A DNA stretch of 64,000 nucleotides from Chitinophagaceae bacterium DXS (GTDB taxonomy: Bacteria; Bacteroidota; Bacteroidia; Chitinophagales; Chitinophagaceae): the NCBI GenBank assembly GCA_030345135.1, contig CP128386.1, forward strand, positions 1,635,344-1,699,343, in the 5' to 3' direction. The translations under genes and the position numbers were made by a program. Positions 26,130 through 35,448 of the stretch are shown here, piece after piece (within the stretch, counting starts at the first letter, position 1; each line of letters starts with the position of its first letter). The notes beneath the pieces are model-generated. The model was not told the origin of the DNA and did not search any database. It saw only the letters and a list, made by a program, of their open reading frames with translations.

Positions 26130-28640
26130 TTAAAACAATTCCGGCGCCTTATTATCTGCACCTTTCTCCCACTCCATTTCTACGCTTTTACTGAAGTCCA
26201 TCAGCTTGGCGCCAACCGCTTTCCAGCCCATTACTTCTACCATTTTAGCTATTTTAAACTTAGCCTGGCGTGCCTGGGATCCACGGCCGGTGCGAACTAA
26301 AAGAACTGGTTCAATTGTCGTTGTAACAGCTTCCAGCCTGTTTCCTTCCACTTCTTTAATAAACATGAATTTGTTATGAAGTGTGGTGGTTTCTATCTTA
26401 AAGCGTTTTACATTGAACTGCATCTTATCTGCATCAAGGTAAACAGCCGTAACGATCTTTTCAGGATCAAACTTTTCAATCAACAAGATCTTATCTGCTT
26501 CCAGGCGCTGCGTTAATTCGGTATCCGTTATTTCATATGCACCATCAGCATAAAAAACAATTATCCTGTCTTCAGTTTCAAAGCTACCCAGGTACTCTCC
26601 TTTCTCCTCAGTATTCAATCGGCCAAACTGATCATCAAACCAAATCTTGCGACCGGCAAGTGTCGATTTTCCTTTTTCCTTCAGCTTAACGGAACGCACC
26701 GGGTATTTTGTTACCTGGTTACCCATGCTGCTGCGGCCTTTGATATCCAATTCTTCAAAGAAAAAGTCAAGTTCTTTATTTCGCGCTGATGAGCCGGGAG
26801 TCAGCAATATTTTTACTGATTCAGCTTCACCATTCGGGTTAGCAGTAAAGTACAGCACCTTACTCTTATCATTTCCTTTTGTAAGATCATATTCCTTATC
26901 ACGGGTAATACCAGTTACATTAAAACGTTTAGCGTACGCAATGCCGGAAGCTCCGTCAAGATAGATCATGTTATAGGTAGTCCGGTCATCATTCTTATTA
27001 AAAATAGCTGCATGAATAATATCCTTTCCTATAAATACTTTATCCTGCACCTTCACAATCTTCATAATGCCACGCTTGGTAAACACGATCACATCATCCA
27101 GATCAGAGCATTCTGCAAGCAGTTCATCTTTCTTAAGACTTGTTCCCACAAACCCTTCTGACCTGTTTAAATACAACTTGGTATTGGCAATGGCAACCTT
27201 GTTTGCCTGAATGGTATCAAACAATTTGATCTCCGTTTTACGCTCACGTCCCTTGCCAAATTTCTTCAGCAGGCTTTCAAAATATGCAACGGCAAAATCA
27301 ACCAGGTTATCCAAATCGTATTTCACCTGTTTAATGTCCGCTTCAATGCCTTTGATCTGGGCATTCAGTTCGTCAATATCCAGTTTATAAATTCGCCTTA
27401 CAGGCTTTTCAGTCAGCTTTAAAATATCTTCACGCTTAATCTCTCTCTTCAGTTTTTTCTTAAATGGAACGAATGCTTTGTCAATGGCTTCAATTACTTT
27501 GTCCCATGTTTCATGTCTCTTCTCAAGTTCCTTGTATATCTTTTCTTCAAAGAAGATCTTTTCCAGAGATGTATAGTGCCATTTGTCTTCCAGCTCTGCC
27601 AGTTTTATCTCCAGCTCTCTTTTCAGCAATTCCTTGGTATTGTCTGCGGATGTTTTCAGCAGTTCATGAACACCAAGAAAGCGCGGTTTTTCTTCAACAA
27701 TTACGCAGGCATTGGGCGATATGCTTACTTCACAATCAGTGAAAGCATACAGTGCGTCGATGGTAATATCAGGAGAAATACCGGCAGCCAGCTCGATCTG
27801 TATTTCAACTTCCTTTGCTGTGGCGTCGGTAACTTTCTTAATCTTGATCTTTCCCTGGTCATTGGCCTTTACAATAGACTCCATCAACGATGTCGTAGTA
27901 ACACCATAGGGAACACTTCTTATAACAAGTGTCTTCTTATCCTGCTCTTCAATATTGGCTCTAACACGAATTTTACCACCGCGCTTACCTTCGTTATAGT
28001 TGGTTACATCGGCCATGCCACCAGTAAGAAAATCCGGATACAGCTCAAATTTCTTTCCTTTCAAATATTTGATAGAAGCATCACAAAGCTCTATAAAGTT
28101 GTGGGGTAATATTTTGGTTGAAAGGCCTACAGCAATACCTTCCGCTCCCTGCGCCAGCACAAGCGGAAACTTCATGGGAAGTGTTACCGGCTCTTGCTTA
28201 CGGCCGTCATAGCTTAGTTGCCAGTCTGTCGTTTTTGCATTGAAAGCAACTTCCAAAGCAAATTTGGACAGGCGAGCTTCAATGTAACGTGGGGCCGCCG
28301 CATCATCACCCGTTCTTACATCACCCCAGTTACCCTGCGTTTCAATCAGCAGGTCTTTCTGCCCCATATTCACCAATGCATCGCCAATAGACGCATCACC
28401 GTGCGGATGGTACTGCATACTTTGCCCGATGATGTTGGCCACTTTATTAAAACGTCCATCATCCATTTCCTTCATTGAGTGAAGGATACGACGCTGCACA
28501 GGTTTCAAGCCATCCTCAATAGCCGGAACCGCGCGCTCCAATATTACATAGGAAGCGTAGTCAAGAAACCAGTTCTTATACTGGCCCTGTACGCCGGACT
28601 CATTGGTTAAATCAATTTCTTTAGTTATATCTTTTGCCAT
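26130..28640 (-). CDS. parC: DNA topoisomerase IV subunit A
   Basis: This is the DNA-breaking subunit of a type IIA topoisomerase that unlinks daughter chromosomes with ParE. The winged-helix start 'LERAVPAIEDGLKPVQRRIL' (35-53) and the catalytic tyrosine in 'DDAAAPRYIEARL' (Tyr119) are present. The tower and coiled-coil regions follow to about residue 480, and a short C-terminal beta-domain extends to 836. It lacks the GyrA-box motif, supporting ParC rather than GyrA. It begins only 6 nt after the TOPRIM gene ends, and parE lies 2.7 kb upstream on the same strand, so all five genes may share a transcript. Confidence 0.93.
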   Translation of the reverse strand: MAKDITKEIDLTNESGVQGQYKNWFLDYASYVILERAVPAIEDGLKPVQRRILHSMKEMDDGRFNKVANIIGQSMQYHPHGDASIGDALVNMGQKDLLIETQGNWGDVRTGDDAAAPRYIEARLSKFALEVAFNAKTTDWQLSYDGRKQEPVTLPMKFPLVLAQGAEGIAVGLSTKILPHNFIELCDASIKYLKGKKFELYPDFLTGGMADVTNYNEGKRGGKIRVRANIEEQDKKTLVIRSVPYGVTTTSLMESIVKANDQGKIKIKKVTDATAKEVEIQIELAAGISPDITIDALYAFTDCEVSISPNACVIVEEKPRFLGVHELLKTSADNTKELLKRELEIKLAELEDKWHYTSLEKIFFEEKIYKELEKRHETWDKVIEAIDKAFVPFKKKLKREIKREDILKLTEKPVRRIYKLDIDELNAQIKGIEADIKQVKYDLDNLVDFAVAYFESLLKKFGKGRERKTEIKLFDTIQANKVAIANTKLYLNRSEGFVGTSLKKDELLAECSDLDDVIVFTKRGIMKIVKVQDKVFIGKDIIHAAIFNKNDDRTTYNMIYLDGASGIAYAKRFNVTGITRDKEYDLTKGNDKSKVLYFTANPNGEAESVKILLTPGSSARNKELDFFFEELDIKGRSSMGNQVTKYPVRSVKLKEKGKSTLAGRKIWFDDQFGRLNTEEKGEYLGSFETEDRIIVFYADGAYEITDTELTQRLEADKILLIEKFDPEKIVTAVYLDADKMQFNVKRFKIETTTLHNKFMFIKEVEGNRLEAVTTTIEPVLLVRTGRGSQARQAKFKIAKMVEVMGWKAVGAKLMDFSKSVEMEWEKGADNKAPELF

Positions 28641-28646
28641 AATTAT

Positions 28647-29210
28647 TTATTCTGCAAATCCCGTCTTAATTGAAAATTCTGCATCAAATTTCTTGAAATA
28701 CCTGCAATTCGATATTATCGTTTCATAATTGTATTTTTCGAACAATTCCTTATTATGAGTTTCGATATATCCCCGCACATTGGATCGTAAGTACTCTTTA
28801 GGGCCTTCAATCAACATGCAGTCGTCAACTGCAGCTAACACTACATTATAACATTTGTTGATCACACTAATATCTGTAAACAACAACGCCTCCAGTTCCT
28901 GGATATTTAATAGAAATAAACCTGTTTTGTTTACGATGCTATTGCATCTTGCAAAGAACTCTTTTCGCTGACTTAACATATCAGCATTATTTTCCTTGCC
29001 GTCAAGATCTCTGATAAAGACAATGAAATCAGGTTTCGCTATCTCAAATTCTCTTCTTAAAAAACGTTTCGCGAATTGGCTGTCAAGATGATTTCCTCTT
29101 ATATCACTTATCATCTCAAAAAAATCAAGCCCCTTATATTTTTTACTGAGTAGGGTTTTAACACAAGCCGTATCAACCGGAGCTTCCCCAACCAATCCGA
29201 TTCGTAACAT
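28647..29210 (-). CDS. small TOPRIM-like (DUF4276-type) protein paired with an ATPase
   Basis: A 187-residue protein with TOPRIM-type features. 'LRIGLVGEAPVDTACVKTLL' puts the key glutamate at residue 9. 'FIVFIRDLDG' gives the D-x-D at 68 and 70. 'LLNIQELEALLFTD' (101-113) matches the 'E-x-E-A-L-L-F' motif that closes DUF4276/OLD-type domains. These residues would bind the metals of a nuclease. It has no other domain. It starts 6 nt after the ATPase gene, so the two are surely made together. By analogy with split OLD-type and PARIS-like systems this may be the nuclease half of a defence module; this is inference. Confidence 0.75.
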   Translation of the reverse strand: MLRIGLVGEAPVDTACVKTLLSKKYKGLDFFEMISDIRGNHLDSQFAKRFLRREFEIAKPDFIVFIRDLDGKENNADMLSQRKEFFARCNSIVNKTGLFLLNIQELEALLFTDISVINKCYNVVLAAVDDCMLIEGPKEYLRSNVRGYIETHNKELFEKYNYETIISNCRYFKKFDAEFSIKTGFAE

Positions 29211-29216
29211 AGTTTC

Positions 29217-30308
29217 CTAGATTTTTTCCGTCCGCTGCAGGTCCGAAAACCTCCAGTACTCGCTTAATAGTCCTTCGTCCTTAAAATACAATTGTGCTTT
29301 ATTCATCTCTGCTTCACTCAAGTGGCGGAATTTTGTGCCGTCTTTTGCTGTTATCTCCGCAATTATTATCTTGTTTAACTCATCTGCATTTAATATATCT
29401 AAAACCTGGGGAGAGTGCGTTGAAATAAAAATCTGTTGATTTTTCGAGCGCTCTCTTAAAAAATTTAAAATAAGGTGCAACTGATGAGGATGTATTCCAA
29501 TTTCGGGTTCTTCGATAAAAACAACTTTAGGAGCAATGCTTTGATCTGCCGAATTGTATCCACACAACACCCCAATCAGGTAAATCATTCTTTTAGTTCC
29601 GTCCGAGAGGCCATTCCAGGAGAACCAACTGCCATTTATTTTGTATTCAAACAATAGATTTCGTATTTCAACTACGTCACTACTAACTTTTGAAATACGT
29701 AAGGCGTTACTGATGCGAATATCTTCAACGGGGGTGTAAGCACCTACACTTTCCTTAAATGTCGCATAATCAATATTAAATGCCGTATTTAGCTGTTCTA
29801 ATAGTAAATCATCAGTAATAGAACGCGTGTTGCGTAAAATCCTGTTTACTATTCGTACAAAGTGAGTCGCGAACAGCGGAGCTATGGGCTTTATTGCACC
29901 CGACGCGATTTTGCTTTTATTTAAATCAAAGTTGATTACCAGTTCGTCGGCTAAAACTGATAATTCGTGAGGCATATTAAACTGAACAAACTCATAACGT
30001 AAGGGAAAGTTAGGAACATCAGTATAAGGTAGTCCGTAAAGCTCATGTCCTTCTTCAAATACTTTCAGGGTGTTGTTCCACTCTATCAATCCAGGCTTTC
30101 CATTCAATTCAACGCCTGCAGAAAAGTTATAAAGGCGATTAACTTCACCTGTGAAACAAAAATGTAAAAATTCAAAAAAATTACTTTTTCCACTTCCGTT
30201 ATCGCCAATGATAATATTCAACCCATCCTCAAAATCGCATTCAAGATTTTGAATAGATTTATATCCCGAAAGATTTACGTGAGTTATATATTGCCTTTGC
30301 TCATTCAT
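29217..30308 (-). CDS. ABC-type AAA ATPase (AAA_15/AAA_21, OLD-like)
   Basis: A 363-residue ATPase with the full ABC-ATPase motif set. Walker A is 'GDNGSGKS' (35-42), the signature is 'LSDGTKR' (234-240), Walker B is 'KVVFIEEP' (261-268), and the H-loop histidine is in 'STHSP' (His298). It starts with 'YITHVNLSGYKSIQNLECDF', the usual front of OLD/RecF-like proteins. The insert between Walker A and the signature is about 190 residues, without a long coiled coil, so it is not an SMC-type protein. No nuclease domain is fused; the TOPRIM half is the next gene, 6 nt away. It lies 17 nt after the DUF1835 gene. Confidence 0.85.
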   Translation of the reverse strand: MNEQRQYITHVNLSGYKSIQNLECDFEDGLNIIIGDNGSGKSNFFEFLHFCFTGEVNRLYNFSAGVELNGKPGLIEWNNTLKVFEEGHELYGLPYTDVPNFPLRYEFVQFNMPHELSVLADELVINFDLNKSKIASGAIKPIAPLFATHFVRIVNRILRNTRSITDDLLLEQLNTAFNIDYATFKESVGAYTPVEDIRISNALRISKVSSDVVEIRNLLFEYKINGSWFSWNGLSDGTKRMIYLIGVLCGYNSADQSIAPKVVFIEEPEIGIHPHQLHLILNFLRERSKNQQIFISTHSPQVLDILNADELNKIIIAEITAKDGTKFRHLSEAEMNKAQLYFKDEGLLSEYWRFSDLQRTEKI

Positions 30309-30325
30309 ATCTAATTCCAGAATGT

Positions 30326-31195
30326 TTACTCCGCTGCCTCTTCCACAGGTGCAGCTTCACTGCTTGCCACCCCGGCCAGTTTTAAACTTATTTCTTTCCA
30401 GCCTTTTGTCCAGTCACCCTGCAATTCCAATACTCCCTGCTCTACCAATTTTCTCAGTCGCCAAACAAGAAATACATCCCCCGTATTTACTTTGAATTTT
30501 GAAAAGGCTGTCTGTAGTATTTTCGGCAACTTTTGAAAATCGCCGGTGATTGCTCCAAGTAAAGATTTGTCATAAAAATCAACTTCTTTACCGGCAATCT
30601 TTTTACCACCTTCCAATATGCGCACCATTGCATTTTCCTGGCAGGTCTTTTTCCATTCGTCCGGATCAAGTTCAAACTCACTTAAAGTGATCACCCTTGA
30701 AAGCCTTTTCGCTTTCAAAAATTCTTTTGGTTGAATTTGATGCAATACAGAAGGATAAAACAACTGTCCCTTTTCATTAATAAATGGAAGGTTATTCAGA
30801 TAAAGAACAAAAATACGACCCTGGTATGCTTTCAACTGGCTCATCAGCCAATAATAGCCGCATACATCATGTTGGTTTTGCCCCATCCAGATCCATACAT
30901 CTTTGATATACTCTTCGCTGTCTTCCTCAGCGTTTAATCTTTTCTGAAGATTGTGAACAGTCATTTTATCGTTCACAATTTCTATCTGCTCTTCGTAGGG
31001 AGAAAACTCCAGGGCTTCTTTCCAGAAATCCCTTCGGGCCTGGAAACCTTCAGCTTCATAAATATCCGCCACTGGCCCTACTGCGTAATCATCTTTTATC
31101 TGCCACACTTCACCATTCAAACCACCGCTTTCGTCCAGCGCAATGGCTTTTTGTAATACATCTATGTCTGCTTCCTGAAAAACTATATGCAACAT
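30326..31195 (-). CDS. DUF1835 domain protein (between parE and parC)
   Basis: From MLHIVFQEADIDVLQKAI the product is 289 residues; the frame runs 11 codons further up but there encodes only the intergenic repeat. The front matches DUF1835 ('IVFQEADIDVLQKAIALDE', 'DDYAVGPVADIY', 'RRDFWKEAL', then 'WIWMGQNQHDVCGYYWL'). The C-terminal half (WRLRKLVEQGVLELQGDW) resembles the helical DUF3658-type end. It has no signal peptide. The biochemical role is unknown. I believe its placement between the topoisomerase IV genes is common in related bacteria; from this window only the order can be shown. Confidence 0.8.
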   Translation of the reverse strand: MLHIVFQEADIDVLQKAIALDESGGLNGEVWQIKDDYAVGPVADIYEAEGFQARRDFWKEALEFSPYEEQIEIVNDKMTVHNLQKRLNAEEDSEEYIKDVWIWMGQNQHDVCGYYWLMSQLKAYQGRIFVLYLNNLPFINEKGQLFYPSVLHQIQPKEFLKAKRLSRVITLSEFELDPDEWKKTCQENAMVRILEGGKKIAGKEVDFYDKSLLGAITGDFQKLPKILQTAFSKFKVNTGDVFLVWRLRKLVEQGVLELQGDWTKGWKEISLKLAGVASSEAAPVEEAAE

Positions 31196-31307
31196 AATAA
31201 TTGAAAATTGAGAATTGAAAATTGACAATTATTCATTGAGTATTAAAACAGATAATTAAAATCACCACATGCGTTGGGCATTTTCATTGTCCATTTTCAA
31301 TTGTCAA
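31196..31307. repeat. TTGAAAATTGACAATT repeat pair between parE and the DUF1835 gene
   Basis: 'attgaaaattgagaattgaaaattgacaatt' style units (31198-31230) face 'ttttcattgtccattttcaattgtcaatt' (31281-31308), forming an imperfect hairpin that reaches into the last codon of parE. The family recurs at 24950, 34436, 37556-37880 and 50370-50490. Confidence 0.7.
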
Positions 31308-33206
31308 TTAAACTGCCTCTTCTATTAAATCCAACTCTATCTTAAGATTATTAATAATAAACTCCTGGCGCTCCTGGGTATTTTTACCCATGAAATACTC
31401 AAGTAATGCCTGAATATGATCGCCCTGTTCAAGGATCACCGGCTGCAGCTTGATGCCATCTTCGGTAATGAAGGCTTCAAATTCTTTTGGTGAAATTTCA
31501 CCAAGACCTTTGAAGCGTGTTATCTCGGGCTTGCTGCCCAGCTTCTTAACTGCCGCTTTCTTTTCGGTTTCATCGTAGCAATAGATCGTTTCCTGTTTAT
31601 TGCGCACGCGGAACAACGGCGTTTCCAGAATGTATACGTGGCCACGTTTTACCAGATCCGGGAAGAACTGCAGGAAGAATGTCATTAACAATAACCTGAT
31701 GTGCATTCCATCCACATCAGCATCGGTCGCAATCACAATCCTGTTATAACGCAAGCCATCCATACCGTCTTCGATATTCAGGGCATGTTGCAACAGGTTG
31801 AATTCTTCGTTCTCGTACACTATTTTCTTTGTAAGACCGAAACAGTTGAGTGGCTTACCGCGAAGGCTGAATACAGCTTGTGTATCAACGCTGCGTGCTT
31901 TGGTTATAGATCCGCTCGCACTGTCACCTTCGGTAATGAAAATCGTACTGTTATTTTGTAGTGCGATGAACTCCTCTTTGTTCTTTGCAGGTGGTTCATC
32001 ATTCAAATGCACTTTACAATCGCGTAATTTTTTGTTGTGCAGGTTGGCTTTCTTGGCTCTTTCATTTGCCAGTTTTTTAATGCCTGCCAGTTCCTTTCTT
32101 TCCCGCTCACTTTGCTCTATACGTTTTTTCAACGCCTCAGCAATCGTTGCATTTCTGTGCAGGAAGTTGTCCAGTTCCCTTGCTAAAAATTCGAGCACAA
32201 AATTCTTCATGGAAGGACCATTCTCATACACGTTCAGCGAGCCAAGCTTTGTTTTGGTCTGGCTTTCAAACACAGGCTCCTGTACGCGAACCGAAATAGC
32301 TGCGCAAATGCTGCCCCGTATATCCGCAGCATCGTAATCTTTTTTATAAAAATCACGCACCACTTTTACAAAGGCCTCACGAAAAGCCTGCTGGTGCGTT
32401 CCACCTTGCGTCGTATATTGTCCGTTTACGAAAGAGTAAAGGTCTTCTCCATAGTCATTGTTGTGTGTGAAGGCCAGTTCAATATCCTCCCCTTTTAAAT
32501 GCACGATTGGGTAACGGATCTCGTCCTCATTGGTTTTGCGTTGCAATAAATCAAGCAAACCATTCTTACTTACATATTTTTTTCCGTTGAAGTTGATGAT
32601 CAGCCCCGCATTCAGGTAACAGTAGTTCCACAGCTGGCTATCGAGATATTCATGAATAAAATGGAAATTCTTAAAAACCGTATCATCCGGAATAAATGTT
32701 ACCAGTGTACCATTGGCTTCATCTGTAGCCGTCTCTTTGTGTTCTTTCTTTAGATTCCCTTTTTCAAATTCCGCCACTTTTGTTTTACCGTCACGCACAC
32801 TCTGCACGCGGAAATAATTACTCAATGCGTTAACCGCTTTGGTACCCACACCGTTCAATCCCACACTTTTCTGAAACGCCTTGCTATCGTACTTGGCGCC
32901 GGTATTGATCTTACTTACCACATCCACCACTTTTCCCAGGGGAATCCCGCGGCCGTAATCACGAATGGTAACCGATTTGTCATCAATTTTTATTTCAATC
33001 TGTTTGCCATAGCCCATTGTATGTTCATCAATACAGTTGTCCAGCACCTCCTTGATCAGGACATAAATACCATCATCGGGTGACGACCCGTCGCCCAGTT
33101 TACCAATGTACATACCGGGACGAAGACGGATATGCTCTTTCCAGTCCAGACTTCGAATACTGTCTTCCGTATAATCAAACATGTTTTTTTCTTTCGCTTC
33201 AGCCAT
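31308..33206 (-). CDS. parE: DNA topoisomerase IV subunit B
   Basis: This is the ATP-driven subunit of topoisomerase IV, 632 aa. The GHKL ATP site is clear: '[17 protein letters not shown]' (about 48-64), '[13 protein letters not shown]', and '[14 protein letters not shown]'. The transducer follows, then the TOPRIM domain with '[10 protein letters not shown]' (about 428) and '[15 protein letters not shown]' (about 500), whose acidic residues bind magnesium. It lacks the long insertion found in many GyrB proteins. It is the first gene of the leftward row parE, DUF1835, ATPase, TOPRIM, parC. A 319-nt divergent spacer separates it from the transglutaminase-like gene. Confidence 0.95.
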   Translation of the reverse strand: MAEAKEKNMFDYTEDSIRSLDWKEHIRLRPGMYIGKLGDGSSPDDGIYVLIKEVLDNCIDEHTMGYGKQIEIKIDDKSVTIRDYGRGIPLGKVVDVVSKINTGAKYDSKAFQKSVGLNGVGTKAVNALSNYFRVQSVRDGKTKVAEFEKGNLKKEHKETATDEANGTLVTFIPDDTVFKNFHFIHEYLDSQLWNYCYLNAGLIINFNGKKYVSKNGLLDLLQRKTNEDEIRYPIVHLKGEDIELAFTHNNDYGEDLYSFVNGQYTTQGGTHQQAFREAFVKVVRDFYKKDYDAADIRGSICAAISVRVQEPVFESQTKTKLGSLNVYENGPSMKNFVLEFLARELDNFLHRNATIAEALKKRIEQSERERKELAGIKKLANERAKKANLHNKKLRDCKVHLNDEPPAKNKEEFIALQNNSTIFITEGDSASGSITKARSVDTQAVFSLRGKPLNCFGLTKKIVYENEEFNLLQHALNIEDGMDGLRYNRIVIATDADVDGMHIRLLLMTFFLQFFPDLVKRGHVYILETPLFRVRNKQETIYCYDETEKKAAVKKLGSKPEITRFKGLGEISPKEFEAFITEDGIKLQPVILEQGDHIQALLEYFMGKNTQERQEFIINNLKIELDLIEEAV

Positions 33207-33525
33207 TATAAAACTCCTTTATTCTAAAAGCTAATTATTTGAATTTTTCCTTTCCCGCGAAGTAAATACATCAAATACCGGGAATTCTTTTTCTGCTAAA
33301 CCTTTCAGCAAACCACTACAACCTGCAAAAGTAAACTTTCATCAAGGGCGGCAATGTACTGTTTATAAACAAATAGCAATTTATTGTGGAAAAAAATCGC
33401 TTAAATATAAAGACTGGAATTTTTTTTGTGTAAAGAATGTCACAACTACCGTTTCAGGCGTTAAAGAGTTATCAATCCTTTAACGGTAAGAAAGCGCCAA
33501 ATTTTTAGTTTTATCATCAGATTCT
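33207..33525. promoter_or_regulatory. divergent promoter region of parE and the transglutaminase-like gene
   Basis: This 319-nt region must hold the promoters for both genes. A perfect dyad CGTTAAAG (33459-33466) with CTTTAACG (33478-33485) lies 40 nt upstream of the rightward gene and could be an operator. No gene is seen. Confidence 0.4.
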
Positions 33526-34431
33526 ATGTCTACAAATGAAAAATACAGGCAATTACAGGATATTTTGAGCAATGTTGCGGGAATTCTGCTGATAATTCCG
33601 CTGGCGCCGTTCATTTGCCGTTTTATTCCGCCTGTTATTGTGGCAGATATTAATATAGATCTGATTATATCTTTTATTGTCGCTATAATTCTCGTCCGCA
33701 TAACACTATGGCTGGTGAAGCCGATGGTGCTTCCGGCATCAATACTGATTATCGTAATACTGCTCATCAACCAGCTGGCTGGTGGATACAGCTTCCAGGG
33801 AATTTTCCGGGATTATAAAACATTTGCCTACACCAACTGGAAAGTGCGGGAAGAAAAACAAAGTGATTTGCTGAATGTGAGCCCATATTTGTTTGACAAA
33901 CCCGCCGACAAGGTGACCAAGCGGGTAAAGGCCAAAATTCAGGACACCGATTCTACGGTTCGCAATTTCTCCGTAAAACACTCGCTGGAATTCTTCAAAT
34001 CTTATGAGACAAAATATAAAATGATAACGCGCTACCTGTCATTGTTCAAATACATTAATCAAAATTTTAATTACGTTCCGGACAGCCAGCGCGATGAATA
34101 CTACGCCAGCCCAAAAGAGACTATTTTGAATGGACTGGGTGGCGATTGTGATGATCACAGTATCCTGATGGCAAGTTGTTTGATGAGCATTGGTGCCAAG
34201 TGCAGACTGGTGATTATCGATGGCCATATGTACCCGGAAATGTTTGTAGGCAACAAAAAGGATTTTGAAGTGATGCAGCAGGCCATTATTCAGCTTTTCA
34301 ACAATTCCCAGATCCACCGCATTTACTATCATGAGTTTAACGGCAATTACTGGATTAACCTGGATTACACTGCCTCCTATCCGGGCGGTCCTTACATGAA
34401 TGATAAGGTTAAACTGGTGATTGAACCTTAA
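33526..34431 (+). CDS. membrane-anchored transglutaminase-like protein
   Basis: A 301-residue protein with three hydrophobic segments (about 14-38, 44-64 and 68-86) and a C-terminal transglutaminase-like cysteine-protease domain. The catalytic cysteine is in 'LGGDCDDHSILMAS' (Cys208), the histidine in 'IIDGHMYPEM' (His234), and the aspartate in 'YWINLDYTASYPGGP'. The triad spacing fits the family. Such proteins act as proteases or cross-linkers in the envelope; the domain is predicted on one side of the inner membrane. It is a single gene with no partner in view. Confidence 0.85.
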   Translation: MSTNEKYRQLQDILSNVAGILLIIPLAPFICRFIPPVIVADINIDLIISFIVAIILVRITLWLVKPMVLPASILIIVILLINQLAGGYSFQGIFRDYKTFAYTNWKVREEKQSDLLNVSPYLFDKPADKVTKRVKAKIQDTDSTVRNFSVKHSLEFFKSYETKYKMITRYLSLFKYINQNFNYVPDSQRDEYYASPKETILNGLGGDCDDHSILMASCLMSIGAKCRLVIIDGHMYPEMFVGNKKDFEVMQQAIIQLFNNSQIHRIYYHEFNGNYWINLDYTASYPGGPYMNDKVKLVIEP

Positions 34432-34588
34432 TTCAATTGACAATGGAGAATTGAAAATTGACAATTACCGACCTCGTAGTTTTAAGCTTTGAGCTTTAGG
34501 CTTTAAGCTTTTTCTAAAAACTTCCGCTTTCTTCCCGTAAATGACGGACTTTTGCAGCTTGATCTTATTCAGTTTTAGGCTTTAGGCT
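34432..34588. repeat. TTGACAATT and TTTAGGCTTTGGGCTTTAAGC repeat spacer
   Basis: Two degenerate families follow one another: 'aattgacaatggagaattgaaaattgacaatt' (34434-34465), then 'aagctttgagctttaggctttaagctttt' (34482-34515). A second 'tttaggctttaggctttgggctt' cluster follows (34570-34600) and overlaps the start of the next gene. Confidence 0.7.
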
Positions 34589-35119
34589 TTGGGCTTAAGC
34601 TTCTCTAAATACAATCAGGTGGTAGAAACGAACTTACAAGTAATTGGTGCGATGGCCGAGGTGCGTGAAACGGAAAATGCGCAGTTCAAAGACTTTTTGA
34701 AGCGACAGGATGCTGAGGCTGTTGATGCGCTTGTATTTGAGCTGAATAAAAAGATTGAGGCTCAGGTGGATTGCACCAAATGCGGCAACTGCTGCAGGAC
34801 GTTGATGATCAATGTTGAACAGAAAGAAGCGGATGACCTGCAAGAATTCCTGGGTGTTTCGAAGGATGAGTTTGAAACCAAATATGTTGAGAAGGGCGAA
34901 AGCGGGATGATGGTAATCAACACAATTCCCTGCCATTTTCTTTCTGAAAATAAATGCACGGTTTACGAACACCGGTTCGCGGACTGCCGCAATTTCCCCA
35001 ATCTACACCTGCCGGGTTTTAACAAAAGGCTTTTCGCAACGTTTATGCACTATGGCCGCTGCCCGATTATTTATAATGTGGTGGAGGAGCTGAAGCGGGA
35101 ATACAGTGATACGTTGTAA
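34589..35119 (+). CDS. YkgJ-type cysteine-cluster protein
   Basis: A 176-residue protein with the zinc/iron-binding cysteine cluster of the YkgJ family: 'VDCTKCGNCCRTLMI' (about residues 57-71), then 'IPCHFLSENKCTVYEHRFADCRNFP' (about 112-136). The usual roles proposed are metal or Fe-S cluster binding. The longest frame begins with TTG inside an upstream repeat; an ATG at 34652 (MAEVRETENA) is also possible. The conserved-looking 'YNQVVETNLQVIGAMAEVRE' suggests translation starts before that ATG, so the TTG was kept. It is a single gene. Confidence 0.82.
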   Translation: MGLSFSKYNQVVETNLQVIGAMAEVRETENAQFKDFLKRQDAEAVDALVFELNKKIEAQVDCTKCGNCCRTLMINVEQKEADDLQEFLGVSKDEFETKYVEKGESGMMVINTIPCHFLSENKCTVYEHRFADCRNFPNLHLPGFNKRLFATFMHYGRCPIIYNVVEELKREYSDTL

Positions 35120-35395
35120 GTTTTACGTTATACGTTGACTGGAGCGGAGCTTAGGAATACTTCGCATAGTGGAACTGTGTTGAAATAGTTATATAGAATA
35201 TAAACAATGTATAATAATTACACGGAGGAATACAGGAGGAGACGCGGAGGGCCACAGAGAAAAAACCATGTTACTCTGTGAAAAAAACTCAGTGTCCTCT
35301 GTGGTTAAAACTGTTTTCTCCTCCCACGCAATCATTTTTCAATTTTCCCCTATCCCCGCCCGAACGACGCCAGTCGGGCAGGAATTGTCAATTAT
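35120..35395. repeat. ACACGGAGGAATACAGGAGG inverted repeat plus GCCCGnnCGACG hairpin
   Basis: 'tacacggaggaatacaggaggagacgcggag' (35218-35250) is answered by 'ctcagtgtcctctgtgg' and 'ttctcctccc' to about 35332. A CCCGCCCGAACGACGCCAGTCGGGCAGG hairpin (35355-35382, arms GCCCGA/TCGGGC) follows, embedded in 'caattttcccc...attgtcaatt'. I see no gene. Confidence 0.6.
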
Positions 35396-35413
35396 TCTTT
35401 ACCATGTTGCCCG

Positions 35414-35421
35414 TACCTTTG
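35414..35421 (+). promoter_or_regulatory. Bacteroidota -7 promoter element of mqnE
   Basis: TACCTTTG matches the TAnnTTTG -7 consensus and lies 27 nt before the mqnE start codon. A clear -33 element was not found at the standard spacing. Confidence 0.6.
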
Positions 35422-35448
35422 CACCTTAAATAGATAAATCCTAAGCGT

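Noticed and set aside
27513-28109. 198-residue plus-strand ORF
   Set aside because: Antisense shadow inside parC.
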